Assembly: GCA_963921195.1 (NCBI GenBank)
Contig: OY992540.1
Coordinates: 9,971,266 to 10,035,265, forward strand
DNA: 64,000 nucleotides
Reading direction: 5' to 3'
Source: Pegoplata infirma
Taxonomy: Eukaryota > Arthropoda > Insecta > Diptera > Anthomyiidae
Below are positions 25,501-34,146 of this stretch, one piece after another; position 1 is the stretch's first letter; every line of letters begins with the position of its first letter. The position numbers and the translations under genes are program-made. The notes under the pieces were generated by a model. It saw only the letters and a program-made list of their open reading frames with translations. It was not told the DNA's origin and made no database searches.

Positions 25501-28500
25501 TTTAAAAGGAAGAGAGAGAGAGAGAGATCTCAAAACTTGAGAAAAAAAGTCCTTAGAATTCAAAAATGTTGTCTGTGATGAGCTTCATTTTCTGAAAAAT
25601 TACTACATCTGTTCATGTCAGTTGTTTTTAACAGTTGTTTTTACTGAAATACAAAATATACAATAATTCTGTTAATTAAACCAAAGCTTTTTGAGTGTTG
25701 AAATATTCGTCATAATTTTTCTTTCCATATGAGCTTTTAGGGAGTTCTTTAGACAAAAAAATTATAAAAAAGTAGGCGTACTGATTTGAGTTCGAGAAAA
25801 AATGGTCACCCTAGTTTTCGGGGACAAGTCCCAAAGTACAATTGTTTACCACTTGTACCCCATTATAATCGCAATTTTGAAACGGTACTTTTTCATTATA
25901 TTTTTTCGGCTGGAGGTTCCTAAATTTAAGTTTCTATGACCAATATTTGAGGAGATAGAAAAAGTACCAAATTAGAATTGTCTACCACTTGTGCCCCACT
26001 TAAATATCTTAAAATCGTAGTTTTCTAAAAAGTACATTCCAAGTTTCCAGAGCCAATATTTTTGAAGATATAAACAGTACCAAAGTATAATTGTTTATCA
26101 CATGTCCCCAATTTAAATCGGAATTTTGAAAAGGTACATTTTATATTATATTTTTTTTCGGCTGGATGATCCTAAATTCAAGTTTCTAGAACCATAATTT
26201 CTGAAGATAGAAAAAGTACCAAAGTACAATTGTTTACCACTTGTACTCCATTAAGTCGGAATTTTCAAAACATACTTTTGCATACTATTTTTTCGGCTAG
26301 AGGATCCTAAATTCAAGTTTCTATGATCATTATTTTAGGAGATAAAACAAGTAGTACTCTAATTTACCCTTTTTAGCCCCCTTTGAATCAAAATTGTCAA
26401 AAAGTACTTGTTCGGAATTTTTTTTTTTCGCTGCATGATGCTACATTCCAAAATTTAAGTTTATAGGACCATTCCCAGACAGAAAAATGCAATCGGAATA
26501 ACGTCAGAATAGAGTTGGCGGAGGGCATTCCAACACCAAAATGAGATCCTATTTACAAAATTTATGGTGTTACTATAACATTGAAATGATAACGCCAAAA
26601 AACAATCGCCTGACTTTTGTTTCCGACGTCGTCACAACACCAAAAAATCAAATTTACTGGATTAAAATTACATTGCAATAATAAGTTTATGACCTTAGGA
26701 TGGTGTTGAAAGACAACACTGGTAACGTTATTTCGACCTATTTTTGGCGCTATTTTGGGGTAGGGTTCTATAGTCGAAAAGTCGAAAAGTCGATTAATCG
26801 ACTTTTTGCATGAAAAAGTCGAAAAGTCGAAATCGACTTTTTTGTTCTTAAAAAGTCGATAAGTCGACTTTTTCTTTCGACTTTTTTCGACTTTTTTTCG
26901 ACTTTTTTCGTTTTTTTTTTGATTTTTTTTTACTTTCGCTAAATGAAAATAATTTCTTTCTTCTGAAAAAAATTTCAAATGAGAGCCGAGTTTAATAACA
27001 ACTGAAGCTATTGCTGTTTCCATGTATTTTGTATGTGAAGCAAAAATGTCAATGCCAAATTCATGAGTTAGAAAATGTTAACTCAATATTTACCAATACT
27101 TTTGATTATTGTAAACACCTCAGTGATAGGGTTCTAAAAATCGAAAGTCGACTCTTTTGCTTTCGATTTTTTCAATCTTATCCACATTTTCGATTTCTTT
27201 GACTTTTTTTGATAAATAAAATATGTACAACCAAAAAAAAATAGCACCTAAATGCTTACAACAAGTCAAAATTAAACTTTTATTTACAAAAAAATCGACT
27301 TTTTAAAGTTGGAAAAGGTCGAAAAAAGTTAAAAAGTCGAAGAAAGTCGAAAAAAGTCGAAAATTCGAAAAAAGTCGAAAAGTCGAAAAAAGTCGAAAAG
27401 TCGAAAAAAGTCGACTTTTTTAAAAGTCGAAAGGTCGAAAAGTCGACTTTTTAAAATTTGAAAAAAGTCGAAAAGTCGAAAAATCGACTTTTTAGAAATT
27501 GAAAAAAGTCGAAAAGTCGAAAAGTCGACTTTTTGTTGCGACTATATAACCCTATTTTGGGGTACAGTATAAAAAATAATTTTAAATAAATAGAATATTT
27601 TCAAAATAATTTTTTTTAATATCCGGGTTATACAGTCGCAACAAAAATTCGACTTTTCTTAAAATTCGACTGTCAATTTTCGAAAATTCGACTTTTTTAA
27701 AAAGCCGACTTTTTCCAACCTGTAAAAAGCCGATATTTTTGTAAGTTAAATCAAAGTTATCAAGGTTGTGTACCGAAAATATGTAAAAATGAATCGAAAA
27801 TTTTTGATTTATTAAACCGAATTAACAGTAACAGTATTTTGATAATCGGAAACATTGGTGAAGTCTTTATTTCGATAACGGAAATAACAAATAAGAGCGT
27901 TAAATATTGCCGTGTCGAATCTTCCTATATTCTTCCTATATTCCTTCCGAAATATAGGTTTAAAAATTAATTCTTATGCTTTTTGTACTAAAGAAATATA
28001 AGGTTATCATTATTTAAACAATTTTTTTTAATCAACGCTCACAAAAGGGGGACAAAAAACGACATTTTCTAATCCTCTAGTTCCAAATGCAGGACTTTGA
28101 ACTTCTTGTAGCATAAAAATGTTGCATTTGTTTAATAAAAACACAAAAAATCTGTAAAAACATGGTATTTTTTAGAGATTGGTTAAGTTCTTCAAGGGGG
28201 AATTTTTTTCCCCTGGTCTGATTTTGCTGATTTACGAACTTAACCTGCCTAGAAACATAAGATATATTCGTGCCAAATTTTGGGAGTCTAGCTCTTTTAT
28301 TTTGGACTGCATGGTGTTAACTACAGACGGACGTACAGACACATAGACGGACATCGCTAGAATGTCTTAGAATCGATCACTGATTATAAATATATATACT
28401 TAATGGGGTCCTAGACGGATATTTTGATGCGTTACACACGGATGATGCGTTGCCCTCCATACTGTAGTTGGAGGGTATAAAAAAATTGACTAAACACTTT

Positions 28501-30531
28501 CTGCTTCGTGGTAACAACGAACCGTCAAAGATTAAAGGGGTTCACACTTAAGATTGCGATATTTTTTTATTTAATATTTCGATTTCTACCAATTTAATAT
28601 AAAAATTGTCAGAAACAAAAAAGTTGCAGCTTTTAAAACAAAAGCAAAATACAGATCAAACGGGTGGACCGATTTGGGATCTGTTTTTTCAGTTTGAAGA
28701 GAATTAAATGTAAGCTTTTTAATTTTTTTTTTTATACATATTTTTTGTCAAAAAATCTTTTTTTTTTTTGCGTTTTTTTTTTTTTTTTGTTCAAAATTTA
28801 AGAATCTACGTCAGGAACTAGATTTTTTAACATTATAATAATAATAAGAACGACAATTTCAATCACACTTTTAAGCTGTAATTAAACTCGTTAATCCGCT
28901 GCCATTTGAAGATTTTTTTTTCATCTGCCACCAAGTGAAAATTAATCGACTTTTCGACTATAGAACAATGGTGCCCAAACACTTGTTAAAGATCGACAAA
29001 AATACACGTACACAATCCGAACAACAACAAAACTAACAACAGAGAGCGTAAAAAACAAAAAAAAATATTATCGTTTCTCTTTTTGGGCACCGCTGCTATA
29101 GAACCCTTATTCACATTGCACATTTCATAATGAAAAAAAATATGCAGTGCCATTTTTACACAAAAAAAATATTTTCTCTTGTTAAAAAAGGTATAAAGAA
29201 ATAATTAAATAAAATAAAGTCAGAAATTTTGTAAAAGTTTACCATAGTAAACCTTTTCGGATTATAATTTTAAACTCTTATGTAACGTTGGTTCTTTTAA
29301 AATCCAATGTTGTAATGGTATTGAATTTTTTGTTTTCAAGGTATTGAATTTTTAAAGTCGTATTTTTGTATTTCCAATGTTATAATGGTATTGTATTTTT
29401 AGAAGAGTCGTAATTTCTGACTGGGTTATTTCTGGAATAATAAAAAAGTACCAAAAAGCACTTGTTTCCCCTTTTTACCCCCTTAAAATAAGAATCGAAA
29501 TTTTGTCCAAAATACTTTCAAATACCGAATTCTGCTTAAAAAGCTTTTACCCAAAATATAAAATAATAATGCACACACAAAAAATTATTGGCTCAAAATT
29601 TTCAATTAAATCTATTGATCAACAAAATTAAAATGAGTCAATCAATGTTTTGATTAAAATTTTTGTTATTTTCTTTAACTGTCGAATTTTACAAATTTTC
29701 AACATACCAGATTTTTTTTTCGTGGTAATTTATTTTTCGTGGTAAAAAAATCGGGTTTTGTATTTTTTTTATTGTTTGAAAAATATTGGAAAGCAAAATA
29801 GATGAATTTTTTGATAATTTTGTTATAAGCTTACACTTCATTTGTTAAATCAATCATTATTTTGATTGACTTTAAATAAAAAATTTATCAAATTTTTGAT
29901 CAAAATGGAAAAAATGTTTGATTGAAAAATTTTTAAATCAATCACCTACAATTTGATGATTGGCATAACAATTTTCTTAATTGGAGGAATTTCAATCTAA
30001 AAATTTTTTGAATCTGCGTTTTTGTTGATTGAAATTCGTTTCAAATTTTTTCTGTGCAATTGACTTCAAATAATATTTAAAAAACTTACCCAGCAAAATA
30101 ACTACCACCCTGTGGAGGAGCATAAAATGGTGGCGGTGCTGCTTGACCTAAATTTCCCGATTGCTGCTGTGGTTGATGCTGTGTATACGTTGGTTGTATA
30201 TCTAATTGAGGCACAAAATTATTGGCATTTGTATCCTGTTGATATTGATCGTGGCCTGGTGTAGTTTCACGACTTGATATGGCTGTTATACGTTTCGAAA
30301 ATGTTGAAAAAACATTCGAGGCTACAGAGGGTAAGGCCGAAAATGAAGAAGCCGCTTGGCTTAAAATCGAATCACTATTAGATCCTTGATTATATTGTTC
30401 CAGTAAAGGATTTGCATTAGGGTCTGAAATTTCGGGTGGTGGATTATCTTCGTTAGAAGCGTTTAAATTTATTTCATCCAAATTTTCAGTATCCAAAGTA
30501 GAAGAGCCAACAGTTACCAAGGATTTGGGTT
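10439..30531 (-). CDS. PAPLA1: Phosphatidic acid-preferring phospholipase A1 (SEC23IP/DDHD family), 5' end missing
   Basis: Nine coding exons are visible, in transcript order 30531-30090, 24769-21502, 21432-21312, 17802-17477, 17418-17268, 17200-16601, 16533-16187, 11035-10770 and 10568-10439. All have GT...AG borders and compatible phases, giving 1882 residues before the stop TAG. Numbered from the first visible codon: 1-1236 is low-complexity Pro/Gln/Asn/Ser/Thr-rich sequence; about 1240-1310 is WWE-like (HWFYKSE...[13 protein letters not shown]); HGIG near 1421 is a likely oxyanion region; GHSLG places the nucleophile Ser at about 1551 (codon 16856-16854); the DDHD region runs from GSPIGGMF (about 1633) to SHVCYWDSEDT (about 1834-1845). 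Family members hydrolyse phosphatidic acid and related lipids at the ER/Golgi, and the Pro-rich part of SEC23IP binds SEC23. I see no SAM domain between lipase site and DDHD. The start codon is not in the first visible exon, which opens mid-codon. The symbol follows the Drosophila homologue. Confidence 0.88.
10770..11035 (-). CDS. PAPLA1: PAPLA1 coding exon 8 (linker and DDHD)
   Basis: 266 nt from acceptor TTTTAAAAG to donor TTG|GTAAGT. It begins [11 protein letters not shown], passes through a Ser/Thr/Asp-rich linker, then [20 protein letters not shown] and SSHVCYW of the DDHD domain. The linker is where related proteins carry a SAM domain, and no such fold is evident here. Confidence 0.85.
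11165..11405. repeat. Family C repeat fragment (intron of PAPLA1)
   Basis: Shares GCCTTTGGACTTTTTGTTG, ATTTACCGAGATATGA, TTAGGACCCATTGGCG and CTATCTGGCTTAGTTTTCG with copies near 1.7, 39.6 and 53.8 kb. It carries the uninterrupted target of the 2408-2590 MITE. Confidence 0.65.
11630..11983. mobile_element. ~354-bp MITE with long inverted ends
   Basis: The left end GCACACACAAAAAAATATTT, then CAATGAACGATTTACATAGT, is matched in reverse at the right (ACTATGAAAGTCGATCATTG, then TTTGTTTTTTGTGTGC). The inverted similarity runs about 70 bp. The interior has a second inverted set of CATAGTATTTATGAA motifs. It is non-coding. Confidence 0.72.
12250..13876 (+). mobile_element. mini-me-like element, split by a ~1-kb nested insertion
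   Basis: It begins TATACCCTCCACTCTAG, has the TA-rich stretch, the core GATCGATTTTAAGACATTCT and a short GTCTGTCTGT tract, and ends GGCAAGACCGAATTTAAC-TTTTTTACTTG. A 1-kb insert at about 12640-13660 separates the halves. The continuous version is the 42202-42843 copy, where AACACCAAAGGGTATTTAAA is unbroken. Confidence 0.72.
12640..13660. mobile_element. Nested TIR element with a GC-richer core
   Basis: The ends are GGGCCTATTCTAAAAA and TTTTTAGAATAGGGG, the same terminal family as the palindrome at 34701-36031. Subterminal A/T-rich stretches with ATGACAAA / TTTGTCAT motifs occur in opposite orientation. The core (about 12840-13450) is less A/T-rich than its surroundings and lacks the inverted arms of the sister element. 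It may be captured foreign DNA. Confidence 0.6.
13880..14660. repeat. Foldback-like repeat with CGTTTTCGCGAAAAACGC ends
   Basis: GACCAATTTGCGTTTTCGCG at the left is mirrored by GTGAAAAACGCAAATTGAT (about 14466) and again by GCGAAAACGCGAATTGATC (about 14585). Internal blocks such as CTACTAGTGGGG and AACACAATTTAATG recur in opposite orientation. It sits directly after the mini-me-like element in the PAPLA1 intron. Confidence 0.5.
14661..15222. other. Intron sequence, mostly unassigned
   Basis: A short mini-me fragment in reverse (GACCGATATTTCGATAC, about 14690-14730) is followed by A/T-rich sequence with no recognised feature. Confidence 0.4.
15223..15619. repeat. Inverted array of 21-bp units (TATCAATTGTATTTCAGAAGT)
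   Basis: About five forward units (15235-15340) are followed by about a dozen units in the opposite orientation (15345-15605). The whole block is closed by CTACACCATTTCCAATTG and CAATTGGAAATGGTGTAG. Related single-orientation arrays lie at 41935-42110 / 46389-46610 and at 49918-50130. The open frame through it is a by-product of the 21-bp period. Confidence 0.75.
15620..16186. other. Intron sequence next to PAPLA1 exon 7
   Basis: The segment 15620-15715 is an inverted copy of sequence at about 18045-18125 (CTCAATTCAGACCATATAT against ATATATGGTTTGAATTGAG), so a repeat pair brackets three PAPLA1 exons. The rest is plain A/T-rich intron. Confidence 0.45.
16187..16533 (-). CDS. PAPLA1: PAPLA1 coding exon 7 (start of DDHD domain)
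   Basis: 347 nt from acceptor TTCATTACAG to donor AAA|GTAAGT. It begins [16 protein letters not shown] and includes [20 protein letters not shown], a strongly conserved block of this family with the first DDHD Asp. It ends in a Lys/Glu-rich helix. Confidence 0.87.
16601..17200 (-). CDS. PAPLA1: PAPLA1 coding exon 6 (lipase active site)
   Basis: 600 nt from acceptor TTTAACAG to donor ATAG|GTAAGA. It reads [16 protein letters not shown] at the start, [15 protein letters not shown], then [16 protein letters not shown] with the nucleophile serine, and ends FFALGSPIG. The true exon starts 29 nt before the first potential start codon, in frame with the previous exon. Confidence 0.88.
17268..17418 (-). 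CDS. PAPLA1: PAPLA1 coding exon 5
   Basis: 151 nt from acceptor TTCTTAAAG to donor TTG|GTAAGT. It encodes [16 protein letters not shown] and [15 protein letters not shown], the beta-strand and HGIG segment preceding the lipase site. Flanking introns are 58 and 67 bp. Confidence 0.87.
17477..17802 (-). CDS. PAPLA1: PAPLA1 coding exon 4 (WWE-like region)
   Basis: 326 nt from acceptor TTTAAAAG to donor ACG|GTAAGT. It encodes [37 protein letters not shown] and a Gln/Asn tail, the second half of the WWE-like region and its follow-on, highly conserved in SEC23IP/DDHD2. Confidence 0.87.
17803..18413. other. Intron sequence rich in TTGAAATTCGAAAA motifs
   Basis: Degenerate ATTGAAATTCGAAAA words recur from about 17900 to 18410 without a fixed period. 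There is no gene. Confidence 0.4.
18414..19835 (+). mobile_element. Degenerate LINE with reverse transcriptase and RNase H remnants
   Basis: Translated in pieces it shows [19 protein letters not shown] (start of a reverse transcriptase domain), an internal [21 protein letters not shown] stretch typical of the region after the palm, [12 protein letters not shown] then ADQLARLG (RNase H signature), and HCP-type C-terminal cysteine/histidine residues. The frame is broken by many stops and shifts, and part of the palm is missing. The 3' end is CAGCCACTTTCAACTTAACC-TAA. An RNase H domain points to the I/LOA-like LINE group. It lies antisense in a PAPLA1 intron. Related fragments are at 31330-31432 and 60759-61266. 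Confidence 0.75.
19836..20390. other. Intron sequence, no clear feature
   Basis: A/T-rich, with a short stretch of repeated TCCATTTCGTT / CATTCCA words at 20221-20300. No boundary is visible. Confidence 0.35.
20391..21150. repeat. Degenerate tandem repeat (~125-135-bp units)
   Basis: Blocks of the form GGATCCTA...AAGTTTCTAGGACCATTATTT...GAAAAAGTACCAAAGTACAAT recur about every 130 bp and are strongly diverged. The same unit forms the 25826-26470 array in another PAPLA1 intron. Confidence 0.55.
21312..21432 (-). CDS. PAPLA1: PAPLA1 coding exon 3 (start of WWE-like region)
   Basis: 121 nt from acceptor TTTTTACAG to donor GTG|GTAAGT. It encodes [20 protein letters not shown] and [13 protein letters not shown], then joins exon 4 through a split Asp codon. 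The 69-bp intron before it (21433-21501) has no stop and is a multiple of three. Confidence 0.86.
21502..24769 (-). CDS. PAPLA1: PAPLA1 coding exon 2 (large Pro/Gln-rich region)
   Basis: 3268 nt open in one frame, from acceptor TTATCTTTAG to donor GTG|GTAAGT. It encodes about 1089 residues rich in Pro, Gln, Asn, Ser and Thr, with many PPP and FF-containing short motifs (SFFQP, NFFTP, FFNP). Such regions are disordered, and in SEC23IP the Pro-rich part contacts the COPII coat. The first in-frame codons TPQLS come from the previous exon junction, so there is no start codon here. Confidence 0.88.
24953..25813. mobile_element. hAT-like element filled with GTACTGAT repeats
   Basis: The ends TAGGCTGACCATT and AATGGTCACCCTA are inverted. 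The flanks GTTTTGGG and GTTTTCGG form an 8-bp target duplication with one difference. From 24967 to 25076 the motif GTACTGAT(TT) is repeated about ten times, and it reappears inverted near the right end. There is no transposase. Confidence 0.72.
25512..25527. repeat. (GA)n microsatellite
   Basis: A run of GA dinucleotides inside the 24953-25813 element. Confidence 0.7.
25826..26473. repeat. Tandem array of ~133-bp units
   Basis: The block TTTTTTCGGCT(G/A)GAGGATCCTAA recurs at about 25902, 26155, 26289 and 26422 (spacing 133-134, or twice about 127). Each unit also carries GTACCAAAGTACAATTG and TACCACTTGTA. The array resumes at 29426-29540 beyond an inserted element. Confidence 0.65.
26761..27554. 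mobile_element. hAT-like element made of GTCGAAAA repeats
   Basis: The ends TAGGGTTCTATAGTCG and CGACTATATAACCCTA are inverted, and TTTTGGGG flanks both sides exactly (26753-26760, 27555-27562). Much of the body is AAAGTCGAAAAGTCGAAAA and its complement, densest at both ends. The middle (26930-27120) is ordinary A/T-rich DNA. Confidence 0.82.
28310..28481 (-). mobile_element. mini-me-like fragment
   Basis: In reverse orientation it shows GGAGGGTATAA at the right, GATCGATTCTAAGACATTCT-type core, and GACGGACGTACAGACAC from the GTCY tract. It is truncated after the tract. Confidence 0.65.
28966..29095. mobile_element. 130-bp hAT-like MITE with exact 8-bp duplication
   Basis: The ends CAATGGTGCCCAAA and TTTGGGCACCGCTG are inverted. 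CTATAGAA flanks both sides (28958-28965, 29096-29103). Removing it restores CGACTATAGAACCC, the terminus of the surrounding element. Confidence 0.82.
29571..30057. mobile_element. MITE with GCACACACAAAAAATT ends
   Basis: Begins GCACACACAAAAAATTATTG and ends AAATTTTTTCTGTGC. The interior has repeated TTGATCAAAAT and ATTGATT words in both orientations. A diverged reverse copy lies at 56177-56473 inside a hAT-like element. It ends 32 bp from the PAPLA1 exon 30090-30531. Confidence 0.62.
30090..30531 (-). CDS. PAPLA1: PAPLA1 first visible coding exon
   Basis: 442 nt from acceptor TTTAATTTTCAG to donor GCTGG|GTAAGT. It opens two bases into a codon (preceding exon ends with one base of a Lys, Gln or Glu codon), then [16 protein letters not shown]. 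There is no Met in frame, so the start codon lies further upstream. Acidic and Ser/Asn-rich at first, then Gln/Pro-rich, ending [11 protein letters not shown]. Confidence 0.83.
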
Positions 30532-31690
30532 CTGAAAATTAAAAAAGGAATTGTTGATTAATTAAAAAATAAAATTAATTAAGCTGTTAAGAAATTACTC
30601 TAATTTAAATTGTTTTGTTTTCGTGATCCGGGAACAATTACAATTTTGTTCTTACAGTTTTTAACGATCAGATTTCATCTCTTTATTAATTCATTATTAA
30701 TTAATTTCAATTGTTTTTTCCATAAACTTAAATGTTAATTTATGCATTTTTATTATTTTATTTATTATAGAAAAAAAAACCCTTGATTGTAACTTGATTT
30801 ACCTATTTGCTATTTTCCAATGTTCATTAACTTTATGAATAATTCATAGTTTTGTTTTTACATTAGTACTTAGTAAATGAATTGTTTGCTTGTCTTTAAG
30901 ACATCTTGCTATGACTTTTCTTTTTCAAAGTTCTATTTTAAAAAATTTTAAACCTAACGGACATTTTTCAAGATTTGAAAAGTCCAAGAATGCCAACCTG
31001 TCAAAAGTTAAAAATAGATTAATGGCCGAACTTTTCGTTTGCAAACCAAAACATCTGGATAATGTGGAAACTATTAATTCTCATTTAAAATTTAAATTCA
31101 AAGTTTCGTTTAAATTGTTAATTTTAATCTGACACACTTTGGGATTGTCAAACCGAAGAGTGCTGACGAAGGAAGGGTAGCTGCTGCCAAAAGCTTTCGA
31201 CAGTTTTAATTAGCATGTGTTGTTAATGTGTTGGTATGCCTCTTGAAACATGCAAATATAATCTAATACCATTTTCACATTCATTTTTAACTAGTTTAAT
31301 TATTGGTTTTCCCCATACAATTAAACGACATTGCCCAGCACTTTTTTCTCAGAGACTTGCATCACTGGGAGCTATAGAGCTGCACGATTTTTCTGATTTA
31401 TCGGATTTCAAAATTCAATATCTTATGGTGTTTTCTTTTCTGGCAAAAAATGTGACCTTTAACCTATTCCCGAAAATTAGGTTATGTTCTTGTCTAAAAA
31501 AATGTCACCCTTGTGAAGGGTGACATTTTAATAAACACTTATTAAATTCAAAAAGAAGATGCCAACTTGTCTACTTGCTAGTCTCTAGTTAAATACACAA
31601 ATACATATCGAGGGCTTATAATCAAAACTGATAATTTTGCAAGAAACAATTTTTTTAGGAGAGCAACGAAAGCCTCATTTCCTGATGATC
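30532..31690. other. Upstream flank of the visible PAPLA1 exons
   Basis: Non-coding A/T-rich sequence, probably intron. Candidate donors on the - strand (near 30648 and 30783) are not preceded by an open ATG frame. It contains a small LINE fragment at 31330-31432. Confidence 0.4.
31330..31432 (+). mobile_element. LINE 3' fragment
   Basis: It encodes HCPALFSQRLASLGAIELHD then FSDLSDFKIQYL, matching the C-terminal end of the LINE at 60759-61266. Both sides are truncated. Confidence 0.7.
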
Positions 31691-32448
31691 ATATTTGACC
31701 AAGGTTGGCAATCGAAACGAATAACGGTATCGATATCGGTATTGGTATCATTTTTTATTTATTTCGGTATCGGTATCGGTTACGGTATTTGAGTTGAATT
31801 GGATACGGTATTACCGATATCGAAACGCCGATACCGGTACGTACCGGTAATATCGCAAAAAATGCTAAAAATATAAAAAACGCATAATAACTTAAAAAAA
31901 ACAAATATTTTTTTTTTTCAATTTTAATACTAAAACACGTATTTACGTATTTATTTTTAGCATTTTTGCTAAAATGCCCTTAAAAATGTGAAAAAAAAAA
32001 ATAAAATAGCGTTTTCTTTTCTTTGAAGTTATTCTGACATAAAATGTTTCATTTGTTAAAGAAAAGTAAAAAAAAAATATATAAAAAAGTAGAAGAGTTA
32101 AATTCGACTTATTTTTAGCCGAATCCATGAATATCCACGGTGCCCTTTTAAAGTGATAGTTAGTTTTCTTACTTAAAAAAAATTAACAATTTTGATTAGA
32201 AATATTTTATTTTGAGTAAAAAGCTTTTTTTAGTAATTTTTGAAAAAAAAAAAAATACAACATTTTTTTTGAGTGTAAAATTTTTTTCGAGTCTAAGATT
32301 TTTTTGCTCAATTGTAAAAATATTTGTGAGTGACAAATATACTTTGTAAAATAATTTTCTGACGTTTTTTAACACGTGAACTAAAGGTGAAACGAATTTG
32401 AAATTCACGGATTTGCTAATAATTTTTGAAGCACGAAGTCCTATAAAT

Positions 32449-32967
32449 TAGAGATGGGCACATGAGCAGATTAGAGCGTGATTCACGTGATTCACGCGTG
32501 AGTGTGACTAAATTCAATTTTACTCACGTGATTGTGAGTCAGTGTGAGTGGAAAAAAAATTTCGTGAGTGAGTGTGCGTGAGTAAGATTTTTGCGTTAGT
32601 GAGTGTGGTTAGTCGACTTTTTGCATGAATTTGCGTGATTTATTTTCTCTTCATATTTCCTTTCGTACCAAAAAAAGCAATAAAAAAATTGTAAAATTTG
32701 ACTTAATTTAAGATTTCGTCCGAAAAAAGCAAAAAAAAATTTAAATTTTTTTTGTATAAATAAGAGTTTCGTGAGTGTGAGTCAACGTGAGTGTGAGTGA
32801 AGCTTGCGTGAGTGTACGTTAGTGTGAGTTGTATTAAATTTACTCACGTGATTGTAAGTGAGTGTGAGTAGAAAAAATATGCTCCTGAGTGAGTGTGTGT
32901 GATTCTAACATTCATGTCGTGAGCGTGAGTGAGTGTGAGTCAAAAGTCACTCACGTGCCAATCTCTA
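32449..32967. mobile_element. hAT-like element made of GTGAGTG / CACGTGA motifs
   Basis: The ends are TAGAGATGGGCACATGAG and CACGTGCCAATCTCTA, flanked by an exact 8-bp duplication CTATAAAT (32441-32448, 32968-32975). Both arms consist largely of GTGAGTGTGAGT and TCACGTGA words, with an A/T-rich centre. Sister copy at 62325-62855, partial copies near 36668 and 43283. Confidence 0.85.
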
Positions 32968-32999
32968 CTATAAATATCAAAAAAAAATTTTTTTTAAAA

Positions 33000-33260
33000 A
33001 ATCCTTGGGCACCCACATCGCGGAATAAATAAAAATCTCCAAAAAAAAAAACTAATCTATACTAAGGGGTTCAGAAAGTTTCTATTGAGAGTCTAAATGA
33101 TTTCAAAAAAACTTCGTGAAAATCAATAATTTTCTTCTGCTCCCGCATAGCGGTTGAAGTATGATTTTTTTTTGGAAATTTTTACTTAATCCACGATTTT
33201 TTTGATTTTTATGAGACTTCGGAGAGGCATTTGGAGTACGATTTTTCATTTACAAAAACC
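33000..33260. repeat. Fragment of family X repeat
   Basis: Contains TCCTTGGGCACCCACATCGC and TAGCGGTTGAAGTATG, shared with 40380-40690 and partly with 34640-34700 / 36032-36105. Confidence 0.6.
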
Positions 33261-33445
33261 AAAAAAATTACAAATTTTCTATTAATTTTTTTTTTGTAAA
33301 AAAACATGTTTTTTTAGGAAAAACCGTTTCAATACCGGTACGTACCGGTACCGAAGGAAAAGTTTTTTGTTTCGGTATTGGTATTGGTACCGGTATTCAA
33401 TTTAAAGGGTTTTGAAACGGATAATGGTATTGGCTAGCACGCTAC

Positions 33446-33991
33446 AAACTAGCCTACCGGGGCGCCTAAGTCCTCGATATAAATTATTTAAATTTCAATA
33501 AGTACCTTCCTATTTTAATTTTCAATATTTTACATTAAATTCTCATTAAAAAAAATATATTTAAGAAAATATTTGTAATTATTGTAATCGTGAGAAATAT
33601 TTTAATGTTTTATTTTTTTTATTTTTAAATAAATAAAAAAAAGGCAAACTTGTTTAATATATGGACGAGTGTATGAAAATATTTTATAAATGTTTTAATT
33701 AATTTATCATTTTAATTAGTTATGCACATGATGGTATAGTATTGTAAACCACATATTGCAAAAAAAAAAAATAATAATAAATTAAAAATTTTATTGCAAT
33801 ATGTATGGATAATAATAATAATAATAAAAAAACTGCGTCAATACTTACAAATCAATTTTGTTTGGGTTTAAATAAAGAGGAATGAAATGAATGGTTTCGC
33901 TTTAAAGTTGAGAAGTATAAAAAAAATTTATATCCGCTTCTGATTGAATTGAGTATGGTTAATTTTTTTGTACGGTAAATAAAGTGGGTAT
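33446..33991. other. Unassigned AT-rich sequence with a possible splice donor
   Basis: It contains an (ATA/AAT)n run near 33811-33827. On the - strand TTGATTT|GTAAGTAT (33850-33841) is a strong donor consensus, without an ATG frame before it. It could border a non-coding leader exon of PAPLA1. Confidence 0.3.
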
Positions 33992-34146
33992 GATACCTGC
34001 TTTTTTCAAGTTACTTGTTGCTGCATTTATTAGGGTTTTTCTATAAAAATTTCGATAACTTCAACTAAAAATTTTGAATTTATCGAAATTTCCATAGAAA
34101 AACCCTAATAAATGCAGCAACAAGTAACTTGAAACAAGCAAGTATC
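33992..34146. mobile_element. 155-bp hairpin MITE
   Basis: GATACCTGCTTTTTTCAAG and CTTGAAACAAGCAAGTATC are the ends. The inverted pairing continues almost perfectly through TTACTTGTTGCTGCATTTAT and AGGGTTTTTCTAT to a ~25-base loop. Confidence 0.8.

Larger units (their letters stand above)
27624..29110. mobile_element. Related TCGAC-rich element, older
   Basis: The left end GGGTTATACAGTCGC and the right end CGACTATAGAACCC resemble the termini of 26761-27554, and TTCGACTTTT motifs lie at both ends. The target duplication is not recognisable. It contains a reverse mini-me fragment (28310-28481) and a 130-bp hAT-like insert (28966-29095) in its right end. Confidence 0.55.
26474..29425. mobile_element. 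CCCAG-ended element, 2.95 kb, with TT target duplication and nested insertions
   Basis: The ends are CCCAGACAGAAA and TTTCTGACTGGG. TT precedes and follows, and joining the flanks restores GGACCATTATTTCTGG, as in the 133-bp tandem units. Inside are two hAT-like elements (26761-27554, 28966-29095), a TCGAC-rich element and a mini-me fragment. The native remainder has GGTATTG(A/T)ATTTTT and AACACCAAAA words. No transposase is recognised. Confidence 0.68.
31690..33445. mobile_element. GGTATCGGTATT-repeat element with nested insertions
   Basis: GGTATCGGTATTGGTATC motifs from 31715 to 31850 and their counterparts at 33330-33435, with GATACCGGTACGTACCGG at both ends, frame a region with a reverse mini-me 3' fragment (about 32090-32350), a hAT-like element (32449-32967) and a family X fragment (about 33000-33260). 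Its termini and target duplication are not resolved. Confidence 0.5.

Noticed and set aside
26562..27023. 153-codon - strand frame rich in Lys and Ser
   Set aside because: It runs through the GTCGAAAA repeat of the hAT-like element; the Lys/Ser repeats are translated repeat sequence.
33841..33850. Donor site of the missing PAPLA1 start exon
   Set aside because: The consensus is strong but no in-frame ATG precedes it with the needed phase; kept only as a possible leader-exon border.
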